A DNA stretch of 64,000 bases from Mariniflexile sp044335535 (GTDB taxonomy: Bacteria > Bacteroidota > Bacteroidia > Flavobacteriales > Flavobacteriaceae), in the NCBI RefSeq assembly GCF_044335535.1, contig NZ_JBIQVZ010000001.1, forward strand, positions 372,001 through 436,000, written 5' to 3'. The position numbers were made by a program, and so were the translations under genes. The notes under the pieces are model-generated. The model had not been told where the DNA came from. It did no database searches and saw only the letters and a program-made list of their open reading frames with translations. Numbering within the stretch: the stretch's first letter is position 1; every line of letters begins with the position of its first letter. Shown here piece after piece: positions 27,790 through 36,737 of the stretch.

Positions 27790-27814
27790 TTTAAACGAGT
27801 TCTTTATAAAAAAA

Positions 27815-28444
27815 TCAGCCTCTATACTTTAAAGGCAAATGGACTAACTTTTTGGTTTCGTAGAAATCTTCAGTGTAAAAATCGCTTAAATTGTATATAG
27901 TAACTGTTTTATAATCTTGAAGCTCTTCTGCCAAATCACCTCCTTTTAAATACAGTATTCCGTTTTTGAGTTCGTGATTTTGCTGTTTGGCTATTTTACC
28001 TTTTACCCAATGCACAAATGTTGGCATAACCGCTACGGCGCGACTTACAATAAAATCGTAAGTATCGTCAATTTCTTCAACACGACTGTGGGTTGTTTTC
28101 ACATTGGTTAACCCTAAGCCTTCTACCACTTCATCAACCACTTTTAACTTCTTAGCGATACTATCAACCAAATGAAACGAACAATTTGGAAACAAAATAG
28201 CTAACGGAATACCTGGAAATCCGCCACCTGTACCAACATCCAAAATCTTGCTACCATCTTTAAATTTAACAACCTTAGCTATACCTAGCGAATGTAAAAC
28301 ATGTCTTAAATAAAGCTCATCAATATCTTTACGGGATACGACGTTTATTTTCAAATTCCAATCTTGATAAAGAGCTTCCAATTGTTTGAATTTACTTATT
28401 TGATCGTCCGTAAGATTCGTAAAGTATTTTAATATCAGGTCCAT
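27815..28444 (-). CDS. rsmG: 16S rRNA (guanine-527-N7)-methyltransferase
   Basis: RsmG (GidB) methylates G527 of 16S rRNA with S-adenosylmethionine. At 209 residues it has normal size. The N-terminal LDLILKYFTNLTDDQ-type helix is followed by LEALYQDWNLKINVVSRKDI, then the SAM-binding motif KILDVGTGGGFPGIPLAI near 65-82, HLVDSIAKKLKVV, and SRAVAVMPTFVHWV, all typical of GidB. It is divergent from the desaturase; a minus-strand TATTTTTG (plus CAAAAATA at 28462-28469) may be its -7 element. Confidence 0.96.
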   Translation of the reverse strand: MDLILKYFTNLTDDQISKFKQLEALYQDWNLKINVVSRKDIDELYLRHVLHSLGIAKVVKFKDGSKILDVGTGGGFPGIPLAILFPNCSFHLVDSIAKKLKVVDEVVEGLGLTNVKTTHSRVEEIDDTYDFIVSRAVAVMPTFVHWVKGKIAKQQNHELKNGILYLKGGDLAEELQDYKTVTIYNLSDFYTEDFYETKKLVHLPLKYRG

Positions 28445-28526
28445 TCTTGTTAAATTTTCAACAAAAATATACTTTTTAAGTACATATTTTTACAAAAAAA
28501 CGTTATAACTTAAGTTGGTTTATACC

Positions 28527-28534
28527 TATCTTTG
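28527..28534 (+). promoter_or_regulatory. -7 promoter element of the desaturase-aspC unit
   Basis: TATCTTTG matches TAnnTTTG. It lies 28 bp before the ATG at 28563 and so argues that the TTG at 28515, upstream of the element, is not the translation start. Confidence 0.6.
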
Positions 28535-28562
28535 CCACAGGTATGATCAACAATTTTTTATT

Positions 28563-29687
28563 ATGAATCATATTAAAATTAATAGCATGTCAAAACAAAC
28601 CCTTTCATTCTCAAGAACAGACTCTGCAAAGTTTTTCAGAACACTTAACAAACGTGTCAACGATTACTTTAAAGATAATAACATAAAAAGAACAGGCAAC
28701 TGGAAATTATGGGCAAAAACCATTGTGATGTTCTCTCTTTTTTTAACGCCTTATTTTTTACTTTTAACATTAAGCATCCCTGGATGGGCACAATTACTGC
28801 TAACCATAGTTATGGGCATAGGTATGGCTGGTGTTGGTATGAATGTGATGCACGATGGCAACCATGGCTCATTTTCTAACAAAGAATGGATTAACCGCTT
28901 AATGGGGAGCAGTATCTATATTCTTGCCGGAAATGTTTACAATTGGAAAGTACAGCACAATGTATTGCACCATACCTACACAAATATTCATGGTCATGAT
29001 GAAGATTTAGAAGCAGGCCGCATTTTGCGTTTCACAGAACACTCTGAATGGAAATGGTATCATAAATTCCAACAATATTATTCTGTTTTGCTTTACGGAT
29101 TGCTAACTATCAATTGGGCAATTACTACCGATTTTCAGCAAATGAGCCGCTACATGAAACGTAAATTATCATACGGTAAATTCCCAAATCCAGTTTGGAA
29201 TTGGAGTAAATTGGTGATTTCCAAAATTATTTATGTTGCTGTTTGGATTGTGCTTCCCATGCTAATTTTAGATATTGCTTGGTGGAAAATTTTAATAGGA
29301 TTTTTTCTAATGCATTATACAGCTGGTTTAATTTTAAGCGTCGTATTTCAATTGGCTCACGTTATGGAAGATGCCGAAATGCCTCTCCCTGAAAAAGATG
29401 GCTCCATGAAAAACACTTGGGCAGTCCATCAACTAAAAACAACTGTTAACTTTGGTGCAAAAAACAAAATTATAAACTGGTTTACTGGTGGTTTAAACCA
29501 TCAAGTAGAACACCATATTTTTCCTCATATTAGCCATGTTCACTACACTAAAATTTCAAAAATAGTTAAGGAAACTGCTAAGGAATTCAACTTACCATAC
29601 AACGAATATAAAACTACCCGTAAAGCCATTATCGCACATTTTAAGCACTTAAAGGAGATGGGCACGAAACCAGCTTTACACGTCTAA
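28563..29687 (+). CDS. Membrane fatty acid (acyl-lipid) desaturase
   Basis: This integral-membrane diiron enzyme introduces a double bond into fatty acyl chains, using O2. It has 374 residues from the ATG at 28563; the ATG at 28587 is also possible. The three histidine boxes are complete: HDGNH from His97, HNVLHH from His132, and HQVEHH from His313, in the front-end (delta-6-like) arrangement. There are two pairs of hydrophobic segments between them. No cytochrome b5 domain is fused, so an external electron donor such as ferredoxin is inferred. It is followed after 20 bp by the aminotransferase on the same strand. Confidence 0.92.
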   Translation: MNHIKINSMSKQTLSFSRTDSAKFFRTLNKRVNDYFKDNNIKRTGNWKLWAKTIVMFSLFLTPYFLLLTLSIPGWAQLLLTIVMGIGMAGVGMNVMHDGNHGSFSNKEWINRLMGSSIYILAGNVYNWKVQHNVLHHTYTNIHGHDEDLEAGRILRFTEHSEWKWYHKFQQYYSVLLYGLLTINWAITTDFQQMSRYMKRKLSYGKFPNPVWNWSKLVISKIIYVAVWIVLPMLILDIAWWKILIGFFLMHYTAGLILSVVFQLAHVMEDAEMPLPEKDGSMKNTWAVHQLKTTVNFGAKNKIINWFTGGLNHQVEHHIFPHISHVHYTKISKIVKETAKEFNLPYNEYKTTRKAIIAHFKHLKEMGTKPALHV

Positions 29688-29707
29688 CAACTATTATTTA
29701 TTTTTAA

Positions 29708-30892
29708 ATGCAATTACTATCCGATAGAATTTTAAACATGGCTCAGTCTGCTACGTTAGCTATGGCTGCAAAAGCACGAGAGTTAAAAGAAGAAGGCAAA
29801 GACATTATTGGGTTAAGTTTGGGTGAGCCAGATTTTAACACACCCGATTTTATTAAAGATGCCGCTATTCAAGCAATTAATGACAATTACAATTCGTACT
29901 CACCTGTTGATGGGTACGGCGATTTAAAACAAGCCATCATCACTAAATTTAAACGTGATAATAACTTAACATATACTCCAAACCAAATAGTAGTTTCTAC
30001 AGGTGCAAAACAATCGTTGGCTAACATTGCTGCGGTTATGACCAACAAAGGTGACGAAGTCATTATACCTTGTCCTTACTGGGTTAGTTATGCCGATTTA
30101 GTAAAATTAAACGATGGTATTCCTGTTGAAGTTAAAACAACGATTGCTACCGATTTTAAAATGACACCCGCACAGCTAGAAGCTGCCATTACACCAAAAA
30201 CTAAAATGATTTGGTTTAGTTCGCCTTGTAACCCAAGTGGTTCTATTTATAGTAAAGAGGAACTTAGGGGATTGGCAGATGTATTGGTGAAATACCCAAA
30301 TATTTATGTGGTTTCTGATGAAATTTACGAACACATCAACTACGTTGGTGGTCATGCGAGTATGGCTCAATTTGAAGATATGTACGATCGTACCATTACT
30401 GTAAATGGTGTATCGAAAGCATTTGCGATGACTGGATGGCGTATTGGATACATTGGTGCTCCTGAAAAAATTGCGCGTGCATGCAACAAAATGCAAGGGC
30501 AAATTACAAGTGGTGCTAACTGTATTGCGCAACGTGCGACTATTACAGCGCTTAACGAATCGCCAAGTCGTGTTCAGTACATGATTGACGAGTTTAAAGT
30601 ACGTCGTGATTTAATTTTAGGATTATTGAACGAGATTGAAGGTTTTGTCACAAACGTTCCTGAAGGTGCTTTTTATGTGTTTCCAAACATCTCTTATTTC
30701 TTTGGAAAAACGCTTCGCGGAAAAACAATAAACAATGCTTCCGATTTTTCTTTGTATTTATTAGAAGAAGCTTTAGTAGCTACTGTTGATGGTGAATCGT
30801 TTGGAAATCCAGATTGTATAAGAATTTCTTATGCTGCTTCACAAGAGCAAATTATTGAAGCTATTAAACGTATTAAAGCTGCTGTAAGCTAA
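29708..30892 (+). CDS. aspC: Aspartate aminotransferase-type PLP enzyme
   Basis: This cytoplasmic class I aminotransferase probably interconverts aspartate/2-oxoglutarate and oxaloacetate/glutamate. It has 394 residues. Motifs seen: LSLGEPDFNTPDFI near the N-terminus, STGAKQSL for phosphate binding, SPCNPSGSIYS with the substrate-contacting Asn, VVSDEIYEHINY, and the PLP lysine Lys237 in NGVSKAFAMTGWRIGY. It ends with a substrate-binding arginine context (CIRISYAAS). It is immediately downstream of the desaturase and shares its promoter by proximity; a terminator follows. Other amino acid substrates cannot be excluded. Confidence 0.92.
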   Translation: MQLLSDRILNMAQSATLAMAAKARELKEEGKDIIGLSLGEPDFNTPDFIKDAAIQAINDNYNSYSPVDGYGDLKQAIITKFKRDNNLTYTPNQIVVSTGAKQSLANIAAVMTNKGDEVIIPCPYWVSYADLVKLNDGIPVEVKTTIATDFKMTPAQLEAAITPKTKMIWFSSPCNPSGSIYSKEELRGLADVLVKYPNIYVVSDEIYEHINYVGGHASMAQFEDMYDRTITVNGVSKAFAMTGWRIGYIGAPEKIARACNKMQGQITSGANCIAQRATITALNESPSRVQYMIDEFKVRRDLILGLLNEIEGFVTNVPEGAFYVFPNISYFFGKTLRGKTINNASDFSLYLLEEALVATVDGESFGNPDCIRISYAASQEQIIEAIKRIKAAVS

Positions 30893-30914
30893 AAACGTTT
30901 TAAATATATGTAAT

Positions 30915-30943
30915 AAAAAAGACTGCTTAAAGCAGTCTTTTTT
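30915..30943. terminator. Bidirectional terminator after aspC
   Basis: The stem AAAAAAGACTGCTT/AAGCAGTCTTTTTT lies between two convergent genes. Confidence 0.9.
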
Positions 30944-30961
30944 ATTTTAAAGATTTAAATA

Positions 30962-31126
30962 TTAGTTTACAGCATCTTCAATTTCATCAGCAGCATCTTC
31001 AATACCATCCCCTACTTCTTCAATACCATCTTCAATTTTTTCTCCAGCTGTTTTTTTCTCTCTACAGCTTGTAAAAATAGTTCCAACAGTAGCTAATAAT
31101 AAAAATGTATATACTAATTTTTTCAT
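30962..31126 (-). CDS. Small acidic lipoprotein, 54 residues
   Basis: The start ATG at 31126 gives MKKLVYTFLLLATVGTIFTSC, a lipoprotein signal with Cys21. The mature peptide is only 33 residues: a short basic stretch, CREKKTAGEK, then repeated acidic blocks IEDGIEEVGDGIEDAADEIE. It resembles entericidin-size toxic or stress lipoproteins in layout, but no homology is claimed. It begins the minus-strand block of small envelope proteins. Confidence 0.72.
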   Translation of the reverse strand: MKKLVYTFLLLATVGTIFTSCREKKTAGEKIEDGIEEVGDGIEDAADEIEDAVN

Positions 31127-31206
31127 CTTTTTGTTTTTTTAAGTTGACTAATTGTTTTTGAAACCTAATTCAAATTTGGTACTATACCGTTTAATATTTA
31201 TTCCAT

Positions 31207-31707
31207 TTAGAACTGGTACCTAAGACCTAAGGCTATATCTAAATCTAGATCATTATTATTATAACGTTCATCACCAAAAGCCAATTCTGGTCTAAAGTCT
31301 AATGAAAGAAGTAATGGAATGTCAAAATTATATTCTATCCCTATATCACCTGCGCCAAAAATAAAAGTATCATTATAATCATTACCATCATTGAAGTTAT
31401 CGTCATTAAAACTATATGACCCTACACCCCCACCAAGACCAGCGTACCAATTAAAACCTCCATCAATATTCCAAACCCATTGGTGCAGTGCTGCCAGTTT
31501 AAAACCATCATAGTTTTTACCATCTCTCCAACCAAGGTCCAACTCTAATCTATGGTCATTTCCTAAGCGAGCTTGGTAAGATATTTCGCTCCCAAAACCA
31601 TTGCTATCTCCTAATCGCAGTCCTAATGCATTTTTTGAAATTTCCTGTGCATTCATTGACACACTCGTTATTAATGCTAGAATACCTGTAATTAAATATA
31701 TTTTCAT
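31207..31707 (-). CDS. Small outer-membrane beta-barrel protein
   Basis: This 166-residue protein has a signal peptide (ending SMNAQ) and a sequence of alternating hydrophobic-polar strands ending in LRYQF, the aromatic C-terminal residue typical of barrels inserted by BAM. An Asn/Asp-rich loop (FNDDNFNDGNDYND) looks like an extracellular, possibly metal-binding, loop. An eight-stranded OmpA/OmpX-like barrel is inferred. It lies between two lipoprotein genes in the envelope block. Confidence 0.78.
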   Translation of the reverse strand: MKIYLITGILALITSVSMNAQEISKNALGLRLGDSNGFGSEISYQARLGNDHRLELDLGWRDGKNYDGFKLAALHQWVWNIDGGFNWYAGLGGGVGSYSFNDDNFNDGNDYNDTFIFGAGDIGIEYNFDIPLLLSLDFRPELAFGDERYNNNDLDLDIALGLRYQF

Positions 31708-31739
31708 TTTTTTGATTTTTAAGTTATTTGTATTAATGC

Positions 31740-32402
31740 TTATTCTTTTGCTTCGGCGTTTTCTTCCGATTTGGCACCCATCCTGTTAAATGTGTACATA
31801 GGTGCAAATTTTAATTTTAACCCAGCTATTTTTCTATTATCGGCACTTGACAAACCTTCTTTTTCAACAGTATTTTTTCTGGTATCGATGGCTTCATAAA
31901 TCAACTTGATTTCATCCCAATCTTCTCGAGAATACGAATCTTTATTTTTATCTACGGTATCAACAAAGTTTTCGTAAACACTTAAAATGTTATCTTTATT
32001 AATCCATGTAAACTTCATATCGCCTCCTGTATAGTGACTTCCTAACAACGACTGACGCATCATCATTTTAGAATTTTCTACTTCCACTCTTTCATGTTCT
32101 GCAATTACTTCTGCCTTAAACGCTTCATATTTTAAAGTAGTTTCGTCTATTTCCATTTGTAAATCGGTGTTTTCTTTAACAGACACAATGGCATTACTGG
32201 TTTCTACTTTCTTTTCTTGGTACTTATCCTCAATAGCTTCCCAGTTTTCAGCGGCTTTATCAGCAGCTATTTCGCTTATAGAATCCACATAAGCTTTATA
32301 ACTATCTACTTGTTTTTGAGCCTTTTCTTTTTGGCTATCATTACATGCTACAAACATTACCGATGTAGCGATTAGTACTATTGTTAATTTTAATGCTTTC
32401 AT
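31740..32402 (-). CDS. Coiled-coil lipoprotein
   Basis: This 220-residue lipoprotein has the signal MKALKLTIVLIATSVMFVAC with Cys20. The mature part is strongly helical and charged (QKEKAQKQVDSYKAYVDSI, AENWEAIEDKYQEKK, TTLKYEAFKAEVIAEHERVE), consistent with a periplasmic coiled coil. There is a conserved-looking segment, KDSYSREDWDEIKLIYEAID. No function is known to me. It lies upstream of the small barrel protein in the same direction. Confidence 0.8.
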   Translation of the reverse strand: MKALKLTIVLIATSVMFVACNDSQKEKAQKQVDSYKAYVDSISEIAADKAAENWEAIEDKYQEKKVETSNAIVSVKENTDLQMEIDETTLKYEAFKAEVIAEHERVEVENSKMMMRQSLLGSHYTGGDMKFTWINKDNILSVYENFVDTVDKNKDSYSREDWDEIKLIYEAIDTRKNTVEKEGLSSADNRKIAGLKLKFAPMYTFNRMGAKSEENAEAKE

Positions 32403-32453
32403 TTTATTTAGTTTTTAATTAATAATTAAGTATTTATTCTTCACTAGTTATAT

Positions 32454-32810
32454 TTACTCTTTACTATCTGTATCTGCACCTACTTTTTTTGAAATAAAAT
32501 TGGTAACAGCATACTGCAAAACATATCCTGAAATCTTCTTTATGAAAGAATTTGATTTACCTACAATTATCTTTTTTGAAAAATAACCTCCTGTAACACT
32601 TAGTATCGTTTCAAAAAGATTTGTTTTTACTTCTGGAAACTCCCTGAAATCTCTTACAGCTTGGTTGAATATATTTATGGGTCTAAAGCTTTCGGAAGTT
32701 TCATAAAACTGAAGTTTTAAATCTTCATATTCCTTCCTTCTCCTTTTTTCAAGAAGCACCATAGCATCATTTAATGACTCTATTTGATTTTTAGACTTCT
32801 TCATGTTCAT
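32454..32810 (-). CDS. Unknown 118-residue protein, translationally coupled to the holin-like gene
   Basis: No motif is recognised. The N-terminal 45 residues are charged and helical (MNMKKSKNQIESLNDAM, LLEKRRRKEYEDLK). The C-terminal half contains a mildly hydrophobic amphipathic stretch, LSVTGGYFSKKIIVG, and SGYVLQYAVTNFISKKVG. Its start overlaps the end of the holin-like gene by 20 bp, so translation is probably coupled. A peripheral inner-membrane partner of that protein is inferred. Confidence 0.72.
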   Translation of the reverse strand: MNMKKSKNQIESLNDAMVLLEKRRRKEYEDLKLQFYETSESFRPINIFNQAVRDFREFPEVKTNLFETILSVTGGYFSKKIIVGKSNSFIKKISGYVLQYAVTNFISKKVGADTDSKE

Positions 32811-33207
32811 GATTGGTTTCTTTAAGTATGTCTGGAATGTTAAAATCTGAATTTTTAGATTTCAATAATTTTGCGATGATTAAATTGGCAACGGGCATTT
32901 TAATAAATTTATCTTTAAACGCATAAAGCACTAAAGCCAATACCAAATAGAACGCTGACACAATAAAAAAACCTAAATAATACGCATTTAACAAGCTCCC
33001 TATAAAAAGACTTAAGCCCACGTTAACAAACAGTGTGAACATGGCAACAACTATAACAAGAAGCACTATAGCTGTTAAAGACGAAAGTACATCTGCAGTT
33101 TTATCAACTGTATTTAATGCAAATAACTCCGCACTTGTTCCTGTGTACTTTTTAGCCTTTTCATAAAGCATGTCTATGCTTTTTGCCATGTCTGTGTTGC
33201 TGTTCAT
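32791..33207 (-). CDS. Holin-superfamily-like (DUF1469/phage_holin_3_6 type) membrane protein
   Basis: This 138-residue protein has a soluble helical N-terminus (SIDMLYEKAKKYTGTSAELF) and two membrane hairpin helices (AIVLLVIVVAMFTLFVNVGL and AYYLGFFIVSAFYLVLALVL), followed by a basic tail. This is the layout of chromosomal 'phage holin family' proteins that occur beside YtxH and CsbD genes and are not phage genes. It sits just downstream of the YtxH gene in the same direction. Confidence 0.8.
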   Translation of the reverse strand: MNSNTDMAKSIDMLYEKAKKYTGTSAELFALNTVDKTADVLSSLTAIVLLVIVVAMFTLFVNVGLSLFIGSLLNAYYLGFFIVSAFYLVLALVLYAFKDKFIKMPVANLIIAKLLKSKNSDFNIPDILKETNHEHEEV

Positions 33208-33224
33208 TTTTTTTAATTTAAAAT

Positions 33225-33485
33225 TTACAGTTTAGAATTCACTGTATCTTTTATTTCCTTTTTTCCTTTTTCTAGAATTTCTTCCCCATTTTTAACTACC
33301 GAATCATATTTTTTTGATACGGTTTCTAAAAAATTGTCGAACTCTTCTTTTAAGTTTTCTTTGGCTTCTATAGATTTATTTTTAATTTTTTTTCTTGTTT
33401 TCGATCCTTTATCTGGGGCAAATAATATGCCTAATACAGCACCTGTTGCAATTCCTGCTAATACGCCTAATACACTTGATTTCAT
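33225..33485 (-). CDS. YtxH domain stress protein
   Basis: From the ATG at 33485 (MKSSVLGVLAGIATGAVLGI) the protein has 86 residues. The glycine-rich single membrane segment followed by LFAPDKGSKTRKKIKNKS is the YtxH hallmark (GLLFAPxKGSxTR). The rest is a charged amphipathic helix. YtxH proteins belong to general stress regulons in Bacillus and recur in Bacteroidota. An in-frame ATG 12 codons earlier gives an unlikely N-terminus. It heads the YtxH, holin-like and 118-residue gene set. Confidence 0.88.
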   Translation of the reverse strand: MKSSVLGVLAGIATGAVLGILFAPDKGSKTRKKIKNKSIEAKENLKEEFDNFLETVSKKYDSVVKNGEEILEKGKKEIKDTVNSKL

Positions 33486-33561
33486 GATTTTATTTTTTTT
33501 TGATTTATAAATTACCATCACTTATGTGGTGGAGTTTTGTTATTTTAAGTTTGTGTAAAAA

Positions 33562-33714
33562 CTACAAGCCTCTACCACCAATTAACCTTAGTAATATGGC
33601 TATTACAGCAATGACCAATAATATATGGATTAATCCTCCCGCACTATAAACAAAGAACCCTAAAGCCCAACCTATTATAAGCACTATCGCTACTAGATAT
33701 AATAAACTTCTCAT
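33562..33714 (-). CDS. lmo0937-family small membrane protein, 50 residues
   Basis: The start ATG at 33714 yields MRSLLYLVAIVLIIGWALGF, then YSAGGLIHILLVIAVIAILL and the basic end RLIGGRGL. Two membrane helices with GW in the first and a GGLIHILLVIAVI-type second helix are the lmo0937 (DUF5670) pattern. The function is unknown, but these proteins are common in stress loci beside CsbD and YtxH genes, as here. Confidence 0.85.
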   Translation of the reverse strand: MRSLLYLVAIVLIIGWALGFFVYSAGGLIHILLVIAVIAILLRLIGGRGL

Positions 33715-33742
33715 AATATTTATTTTTTAATTGTTAATGATT

Positions 33743-34303
33743 TTATTTAAGTATTTTTTGTACTTGATTTAAATTATAATTTAACTTCACTAATGATCTA
33801 ACTGTTAATACCTTAAAATCCAGATCGTTTGTTATGGCAGACAAATATTCTAATTCTGTAATTTCTCTTTCCAATAACTCTTTAACTTTATTTAAGTACG
33901 CTTCAGAAAAACCAGCTTCATCAATTTTAGATAGCTCATTCATTTCTTTATCATCCAACTTTATTGGCAGCAGTATCAATTTTTTTTTAGCTAAATCATT
34001 TAAGTTCTTTTTAAGTTCTATGTTGTCCTTTTTTAGCTTATATGATATGGTTTTTACGCGATAAGCACTGGTTTTTTCTAGTGATAACCTACTCAAAGCA
34101 ATTATAGTTTCATTCAACATTGATATATCCGACATTGCCTTTGCTTCTTCAATATTGATTTTAACTCTTTCAGTTATAGCATCATTATTGTACAAATAGT
34201 TCTCATTTTCATTTCTATCTAAATCACAAGAAACAATACTCACACATATCGTTATAATTAGTGAGAGTGCTACATACTTTTTTATGTTTTTATTAATTAT
34301 CAC
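33743..34303 (-). CDS. Helical lipoprotein of unknown function
   Basis: The 186 residues begin with a membrane signal (YVALSLIITICVSIVSC) whose Cys26 gives a lipobox, VSC. The mature protein is a helical bundle rich in Leu, Lys and Glu, with segments such as AKAMSDISMLNETIIALSRL and EAYLNKVKELLEREITELEY. The size and helical pattern recall the ferritin-like DUF4142 proteins of this phylum, but the diagnostic histidines are not seen, so that link is weak. It lies upstream of the lmo0937-type gene in the same direction. Confidence 0.72.
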   Translation of the reverse strand: MIINKNIKKYVALSLIITICVSIVSCDLDRNENENYLYNNDAITERVKINIEEAKAMSDISMLNETIIALSRLSLEKTSAYRVKTISYKLKKDNIELKKNLNDLAKKKLILLPIKLDDKEMNELSKIDEAGFSEAYLNKVKELLEREITELEYLSAITNDLDFKVLTVRSLVKLNYNLNQVQKILK

Positions 34304-34423
34304 TTGCTATTCTTTCTCTACATTGCAAAGATGCAAACCAAATAGGTGTTTTACGTTACAGCATTTTTAGCGTTTGTTATAGAATTTCAATACACAGTAA
34401 AAAAATTAATCTCAAAACATAAA

Positions 34424-34454
34424 AAAGCCCTGAAGTATTTTACTTTAGGGCTTT
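34424..34454 (-). terminator. Terminator after the histidine kinase gene
   Basis: The stem AAAGCCCTGAAGTA/TACTTTAGGGCTTT, with one mismatch, is 29 bp beyond the kinase stop codon on the minus strand, with T-rich sequence following. Confidence 0.8.
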
Positions 34455-34482
34455 CTAAAAAGGTTTTTTTAATTGAACTCGT

Positions 34483-36270
34483 TTATTCGGGAAAGTAAAT
34501 GCTAAAGGTGGCACCTACTTGAGGTTCTCCATGAGCCATAATAAACCCATCGTGGTTATCTACAATCTTTTTACAAATTGAAAGGCCTACACCTGTTCCG
34601 GAATAGTCATGTTTGTCATGAAGTCTATTAAATAGTTCGAATATTTGATTTGCATATTGCTGTTCGAAACCTATACCATTATCTGAAAAAGTAATTTTAT
34701 GATAATTGTTCTTTGGTACGTTCATCAAATCTTCATCATCTTTTGAATTAATTTTTGAATATGTTATTTTAATAACGGGATCTACATCTTTTTTACTGTA
34801 TTTTAACGCATTACTTAGCAAGTTTAAAAACAATTGATGCACTTGAAAAGGGATCACGGACAATGATGGCAACACATCACTGGTAATAGTTACTTCTTTT
34901 TCTAAAATGGTTTCTGCTACATCTTGTTTTACATTTTCAAGAAGTTCATTCAAATTGGTTAAAACAAATTCCTTATCTGGTTTGTTGGTTCTTGAAAATT
35001 GAAGCAAATCGTCTATTAACAGGCGCATTCTAGCGGCAGACACATTGATACGTTCAAGGTACTGAAGTCCCAAACTCGAAAAGTTTTTGGCTTCTTTTTC
35101 TTCCAATCTAGATATAAAGGTTTGTATTTTTCGCAAAGGTTCTTGCAGGTCGTGACTGGCAACATAATTAAATTCTGAAAGTTCAGCATTGTTTTTTTCA
35201 AGCTCTAAATTACGCTCTTCAAGCTGTAAATAGTTCTCAATTTCATCTGAAATATCAGTAATATTCCCAACAATTCGTTTATCTCCATCTCCAATTACAA
35301 GTAATTTACCGTAGGCTTTTATATGTCTTACAGTACCATCTTTTTTAATAATTCTGAAGTATGTAAAAGGCAAATCATCTACCTCCATCATTTTTTCTAT
35401 ATCGGCAGCAAACTTTTTCTTATCATTTGGATGAACAAATTCCATAAAGTTTTCTAAAGTAGACTTAAATGCTCCTGGCTTTTCGCCTAAAACCCTATAC
35501 AAATTATCTGAAAAAACAAAGGTATTTGTATCAACATGCCAAACCCAATTACCATGTTTCCCTATAGTTTCTAATTGAATAGTAGCTTCTTTAAATATTG
35601 ATAATTGGTTATTAAAGATCTTTATGTTTTTAAAATCGTTACTTATTCTATTGTATGAGATTATGATTAACACCAACGTAAACAACAATAATAAATACAA
35701 GAATAATGGCGTAAATTGTAAATTGCTTTGGTACTGTTTTTGGCGTTCTTTAAGTTGGTTGTTTTCAAGCGCAATCATCTCGTTGATTATTTGCCTGATA
35801 GAATCCATGATTATTTTTTCTTCAAAAAAATTGGATTTAAATTCTTCTGTTAGTGTTCGCTTGTTTTCAACAAAAGCATTTGTTTGTGTAAAATTGTTGA
35901 ATAGAGCATCGATATACTTACTTAATGTTTTTAAATTTTCTTCTTGAGTCTTGCTATCGCTTGCTGTTTCCTTTAATTCGGCAAACGACTCGTTAACCTT
36001 TTCCCTGGCGGTTAAATAGGGCTCTAAGTGGGTAGTATCTTTTGTTAAAATGTAATTTCTATGACCATTTTCGGCATCTTTTAAGTACGAAATAACTTTT
36101 TCTAACTCAACATTAACTTTATAAGTGCTAACGACCTGTTTGGTAGAGTTTGTTAAATTAGAAATATGTCGGTATGTAAAACCACCTATTACTAGAATGA
36201 GGAACACACTAGCCAAAAAAACGATTCTTAAAAATAAAGCCGATTGTGTAAATACTTGCCTAATCATCAC
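34483..36270 (-). CDS. CHASE3-PAS hybrid-free sensor histidine kinase
   Basis: This 595-residue inner-membrane sensor has TM1 at about 11-30 and a periplasmic CHASE3 domain at about 35-180 (KDAENGHRNYILTKD, SDSKTQEENLKTLSKYIDAL). TM2 lies at about 187-207, a PAS domain at about 235-350 (WVWHVDTNTFVFSDNLYRVL and a PAC block), then HisKA with phospho-acceptor His373 in VASHDLQEPLRKIQ. The HATPase_c domain carries NLLSNALKYS, FSDNGIGFEQQY and GTGVGLSICKKIVDNHDG. It overlaps the downstream-acting response regulator gene by 4 bp (ATGA), which marks a cognate pair. The kinase architecture resembles light- and stress-sensing 'bacteriophytochrome-like' kinases with HDLQEPLR boxes. The signal is unknown. 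Confidence 0.92.
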   Translation of the reverse strand: MMIRQVFTQSALFLRIVFLASVFLILVIGGFTYRHISNLTNSTKQVVSTYKVNVELEKVISYLKDAENGHRNYILTKDTTHLEPYLTAREKVNESFAELKETASDSKTQEENLKTLSKYIDALFNNFTQTNAFVENKRTLTEEFKSNFFEEKIIMDSIRQIINEMIALENNQLKERQKQYQSNLQFTPLFLYLLLLFTLVLIIISYNRISNDFKNIKIFNNQLSIFKEATIQLETIGKHGNWVWHVDTNTFVFSDNLYRVLGEKPGAFKSTLENFMEFVHPNDKKKFAADIEKMMEVDDLPFTYFRIIKKDGTVRHIKAYGKLLVIGDGDKRIVGNITDISDEIENYLQLEERNLELEKNNAELSEFNYVASHDLQEPLRKIQTFISRLEEKEAKNFSSLGLQYLERINVSAARMRLLIDDLLQFSRTNKPDKEFVLTNLNELLENVKQDVAETILEKEVTITSDVLPSLSVIPFQVHQLFLNLLSNALKYSKKDVDPVIKITYSKINSKDDEDLMNVPKNNYHKITFSDNGIGFEQQYANQIFELFNRLHDKHDYSGTGVGLSICKKIVDNHDGFIMAHGEPQVGATFSIYFPE

Positions 36271-36713
36271 AGCCTCATTAAAAAATTATCTTTGTTTAAA
36301 CCGTTGGTGTGATATTGCCAATTAATGGACACGACTTCTGAAAGTGCTTTTTTAAGCTGTTTAAAACTACTTGGCTTTTTAATATAAATATTGGCGCCTA
36401 AGACAAAAGTTTCTTCAATATCTTCTTCCGATGCTGATGTTGAGTAAATAGCAATGGCAATGTCGGACATTTTACTATTCGCCTTAATTTCGTTTAAGCA
36501 TTCTATTCCCGACTTTTTTGGCATATTTAAATCTAAAAAAAGCACATTTGGCAAAATGGAATCTTCGTTGTTTAAATAATCCATAAGTTCTACCCCATCG
36601 TTAAAGGTACTTACTTTGGTATTCATGTCTAGTTCATCAAAAGCATCGATAAAAAACAGTCTGTCGTCTTCGTCATCATCGGTAAGAATAATATGTATAT
36701 AATTGTTTGGCAT
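36267..36713 (-). CDS. Stand-alone response regulator (receiver domain only)
   Basis: This 148-residue receiver domain of the Rcp1/CheY-like class has acidic pocket residues in LTDDDEDDRLFF and phospho-acceptor Asp61 in VLFLDLNMPKKSG. A Ser/Thr switch lies in AIYSTSASEED and the lysine in ANIYIKKPSSF. There is no output domain, so it must act by protein contact, for example in a phosphorelay or on the neighbouring regulator. It precedes the CHASE3 kinase in transcription, and their 4-bp overlap implies coupling. Confidence 0.92.
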   Translation of the reverse strand: MPNNYIHIILTDDDEDDRLFFIDAFDELDMNTKVSTFNDGVELMDYLNNEDSILPNVLFLDLNMPKKSGIECLNEIKANSKMSDIAIAIYSTSASEEDIEETFVLGANIYIKKPSSFKQLKKALSEVVSINWQYHTNGLNKDNFLMRL

Positions 36714-36737
36714 AAATAAATTTAATATAAATACTGG

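Noticed and set aside
28515..28562. TTG start for the desaturase
   Set aside because: The TATCTTTG promoter element at 28527 lies downstream of it, and no conserved sequence is encoded before the ATG at 28563.
32791..33207. Prophage holin gene
   Set aside because: The two-helix holin-like protein is surrounded by YtxH, lmo0937 and CsbD genes, with no lysin, capsid or integrase. It is the chromosomal stress-associated type.
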